A stretch of DNA of 64,000 nucleotides from Austwickia chelonae (lineage in GTDB: Bacteria; Actinomycetota; Actinomycetes; Actinomycetales; Dermatophilaceae). Below the pieces are notes generated by a model. That model made no database searches, was not told the DNA's origin, and worked only from the letters and a program-made list of their open reading frames with translations. This document shows, in pieces, positions 62,880-64,000 of this stretch. The stretch's first letter is position 1; every line of letters starts with the position of its first letter. The translations under genes were made by a program, and so were the position numbers. The stretch is from positions 124,001-188,000 of the forward strand of contig NZ_CP031447.1 of assembly GCF_003391095.1 (NCBI RefSeq), in the 5' to 3' direction.

Positions 62880-63811
62880 GAGGACACCTCCCGGGAATCG
62901 GCCGGCGGAGCCAACCTGCGTTGCAGCGCCGCAGCCAGACCGGCCGTGGCCAGGGTCACCGCCACCAGCGGAGCGGCCGGACAGACCAAGGTCCACCAGC
63001 CGCCGAGCAAGACCTCGCCCCGCGACTGGGCCAGCAAGGTCCCCAAGGACGGCTGGTCCGGGGACAACCCCAACCCCAGGAAGGACAAGGCTGACTCGTG
63101 CCAGATCGCGTGCGGCAGCATCAAGGTCACCCCGATGAGCGCCTGTCCGATAGCTGCCGGCAGTAGATGGCGGTGCAGGACGTGCCACCGTCCGGCCCCT
63201 GCCAGATAAGCCGAGTCGACGTACTCCATGGCGCGGGCGGTCAGCGCGGCCGAACGGACGAGCCGGGCGATGAACGACCAGTGAGTGGCGACGACGGAGA
63301 TGACGATGGCAGCCACCGACCCCTTGAACAGGGCCACGATCACGATGCCGAGCAACAGATGAGGCAGCGCGTTGACGGCATCGGCCAGACGCATCAAGGT
63401 CGCATCGACCCAGCCTCCGAAGACGGCGGCGAGTCCGCCGACGAGGACACCGATGACGGTGGCGGAGATGGCACAGATGCTCGCGATGAGCAGCGATACC
63501 TGCAAGGCCTGAGCGATGCGGACGACCAGGTCGTGGCCGTTCGCGTCGGTGCCGAACCAGTGTGCGGCGGAAGGAGCCTGGCGGGAATCGCCCAGGTTGG
63601 CGGCCAGGTCCTGGGCGTCGGCGAGCAGCGGCGTGAAGACGGCGTACGCGAGGACGACCACGATGGTGCACACGGAGGCGATGGTGCTGACCCGCCAGGT
63701 GAGGTGGGCTCTACCAGAGCCTGAACGGCCGAGGACGGTCCCGGTGGCTGGCTCCTGGGCGGGAGCGACCGGTGGCGGGTTTTCCACCGGGGTGGTGCGC
63801 GTGGTGCTCAT
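62876..63811 (-). CDS. Peptide/nickel-type ABC importer permease 2 (DppC/NikC-like)
   Basis: 311 residues. An unusual proline-rich N-terminus (VENPPPVAPAQEPATG) precedes six membrane helices. HWFGTDANGHDLVVRIAQAL is the conserved DppC/OppC entry motif, and MEYVDSAYLAGAGRWHVLHRHLLP is the EAA loop that contacts the ATPase. LSFLGLGLSPDQPSLGTLL near the C-terminus is also typical. Overlaps both neighbours by four bases. Confidence 0.92.
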   Translation of the reverse strand: MSTTRTTPVENPPPVAPAQEPATGTVLGRSGSGRAHLTWRVSTIASVCTIVVVLAYAVFTPLLADAQDLAANLGDSRQAPSAAHWFGTDANGHDLVVRIAQALQVSLLIASICAISATVIGVLVGGLAAVFGGWVDATLMRLADAVNALPHLLLGIVIVALFKGSVAAIVISVVATHWSFIARLVRSAALTARAMEYVDSAYLAGAGRWHVLHRHLLPAAIGQALIGVTLMLPHAIWHESALSFLGLGLSPDQPSLGTLLAQSRGEVLLGGWWTLVCPAAPLVAVTLATAGLAAALQRRLAPPADSREVSS

Positions 63812-64000
63812 GGGGTCACCCGAGGATCGAGGAAGAGATAGATCGCATCGGCGAGCAGCGATCCGAGCAGGACGAGCAGTGTGGTCGCGATGGTCAGCGC
63901 GGACAACAGTGCGAAGTCGAGTTGCTGGGCGGAGGAAACGGTGGCCTGTGCCAGGCCTGGCCAGGCGAAGATCTCCTCGACGATGACGGCTCCCACGACG
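63808..64000 (-). CDS. Peptide/nickel-type ABC importer permease 1 (DppB/NikB-like), partial
   Basis: Only the last 63 or so residues lie in the window; the start is beyond the right edge. VGAVIVEEIFAWPGLAQ and the end ADAIYLFLDPRVTP are the invariant C-terminal signatures of DppB/OppB permeases (VxxExIFxxPGLG and DPRV). First gene of the visible operon. Confidence 0.9.
   Translation of the reverse strand, partial: VVGAVIVEEIFAWPGLAQATVSSAQQLDFALLSALTIATTLLVLLGSLLADAIYLFLDPRVTP

Noticed and set aside
1-64000. CRISPR array, tRNA or rRNA gene
   Set aside because: No regularly spaced repeats with unique spacers were seen, and no cloverleaf with a T-loop GGTTCGAATCC-like signature or rRNA motif was recognised. 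A covariance-model scan was not possible.

Overview
The window is a high-GC bacterial chromosome segment. GTG starts are frequent, many stop/start codons overlap, and the gene families are typical of Actinomycetota (PepN aminopeptidase, BrkB/YihY, APP1 phosphatase, DUF4184, DUF302 and an ABC-F protein). A Micrococcales/Dermatophilaceae-like host is my inference; no rRNA or other taxonomic marker is present. I saw no tRNA, rRNA or CRISPR array.

Layout. 1-14.96 kb is ordinary chromosome: a HAD phosphatase (cut by the left edge), an inositol-monophosphatase-family enzyme, PepN, a MinD/ParA-like protein without a P-loop lysine, a flavohaemoprotein (NO dioxygenase) with a palindromic operator at its start, a PutP symporter, a small membrane protein, YihY, APP1, a rhodanese and an AAA ATPase. 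14.98-28.49 kb is an imported island bounded by two inverted, defective copies of one IS3-family element. Its left part is a pile of broken elements (IS3, IS256, IS630). Its core (18.2-27.4 kb) is a class II lanthipeptide operon whose order and precursor match the two-peptide lantibiotic lacticin 3147: lanA1, (lanA2 absent), lanM1, lanT, lanM2, lanFEG. It is decaying. A deletion joins the middle of the lanA1 core to the middle of lanM1, removing the end of A1, any A2 gene and the lanM1 kinase half, and lanM2 is frameshifted in a run of seven C. The transporter and immunity genes (lanT, lanF, lanE, lanG) are intact, so immunity may outlive production.

28.5-36.9 kb is a decayed defence island: a PD-(D/E)XK-like protein, an hsdR type I restriction remnant, an orphan protein, a frameshifted gene, a toxin/RHH-antitoxin pair whose toxin is split by an IS481-family element (with a 6-bp target duplication), and the N-terminal piece of a DUF4297-like nuclease. 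37-49.5 kb holds an ABC-F antibiotic-resistance-type ATPase with a small upstream leader ORF, a coiled-coil plus DUF4041/GIY-YIG operon preceded by a possible iron box, a DUF302 lipoprotein, a membrane-anchored DEDDh exonuclease, a secreted metallophosphoesterase, a relatively AT-rich ABC/FtsX export cassette, and a DUF417 protein.

50-64 kb is again core-like: ASCH and DUF4184 proteins, a heterodimeric ABC exporter whose two halves have complementary defects (with an acetyltransferase gene between them), a universal stress protein, a GPP34-like protein, an aquaporin, an AI-2E-family permease, a BrnQ carrier, and the start of a Dpp/Nik-type peptide or metal ABC importer that runs off the right edge. 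Many genes end in very long perfect hairpins with short loops and little or no T tract, which look like this genome's usual terminators.
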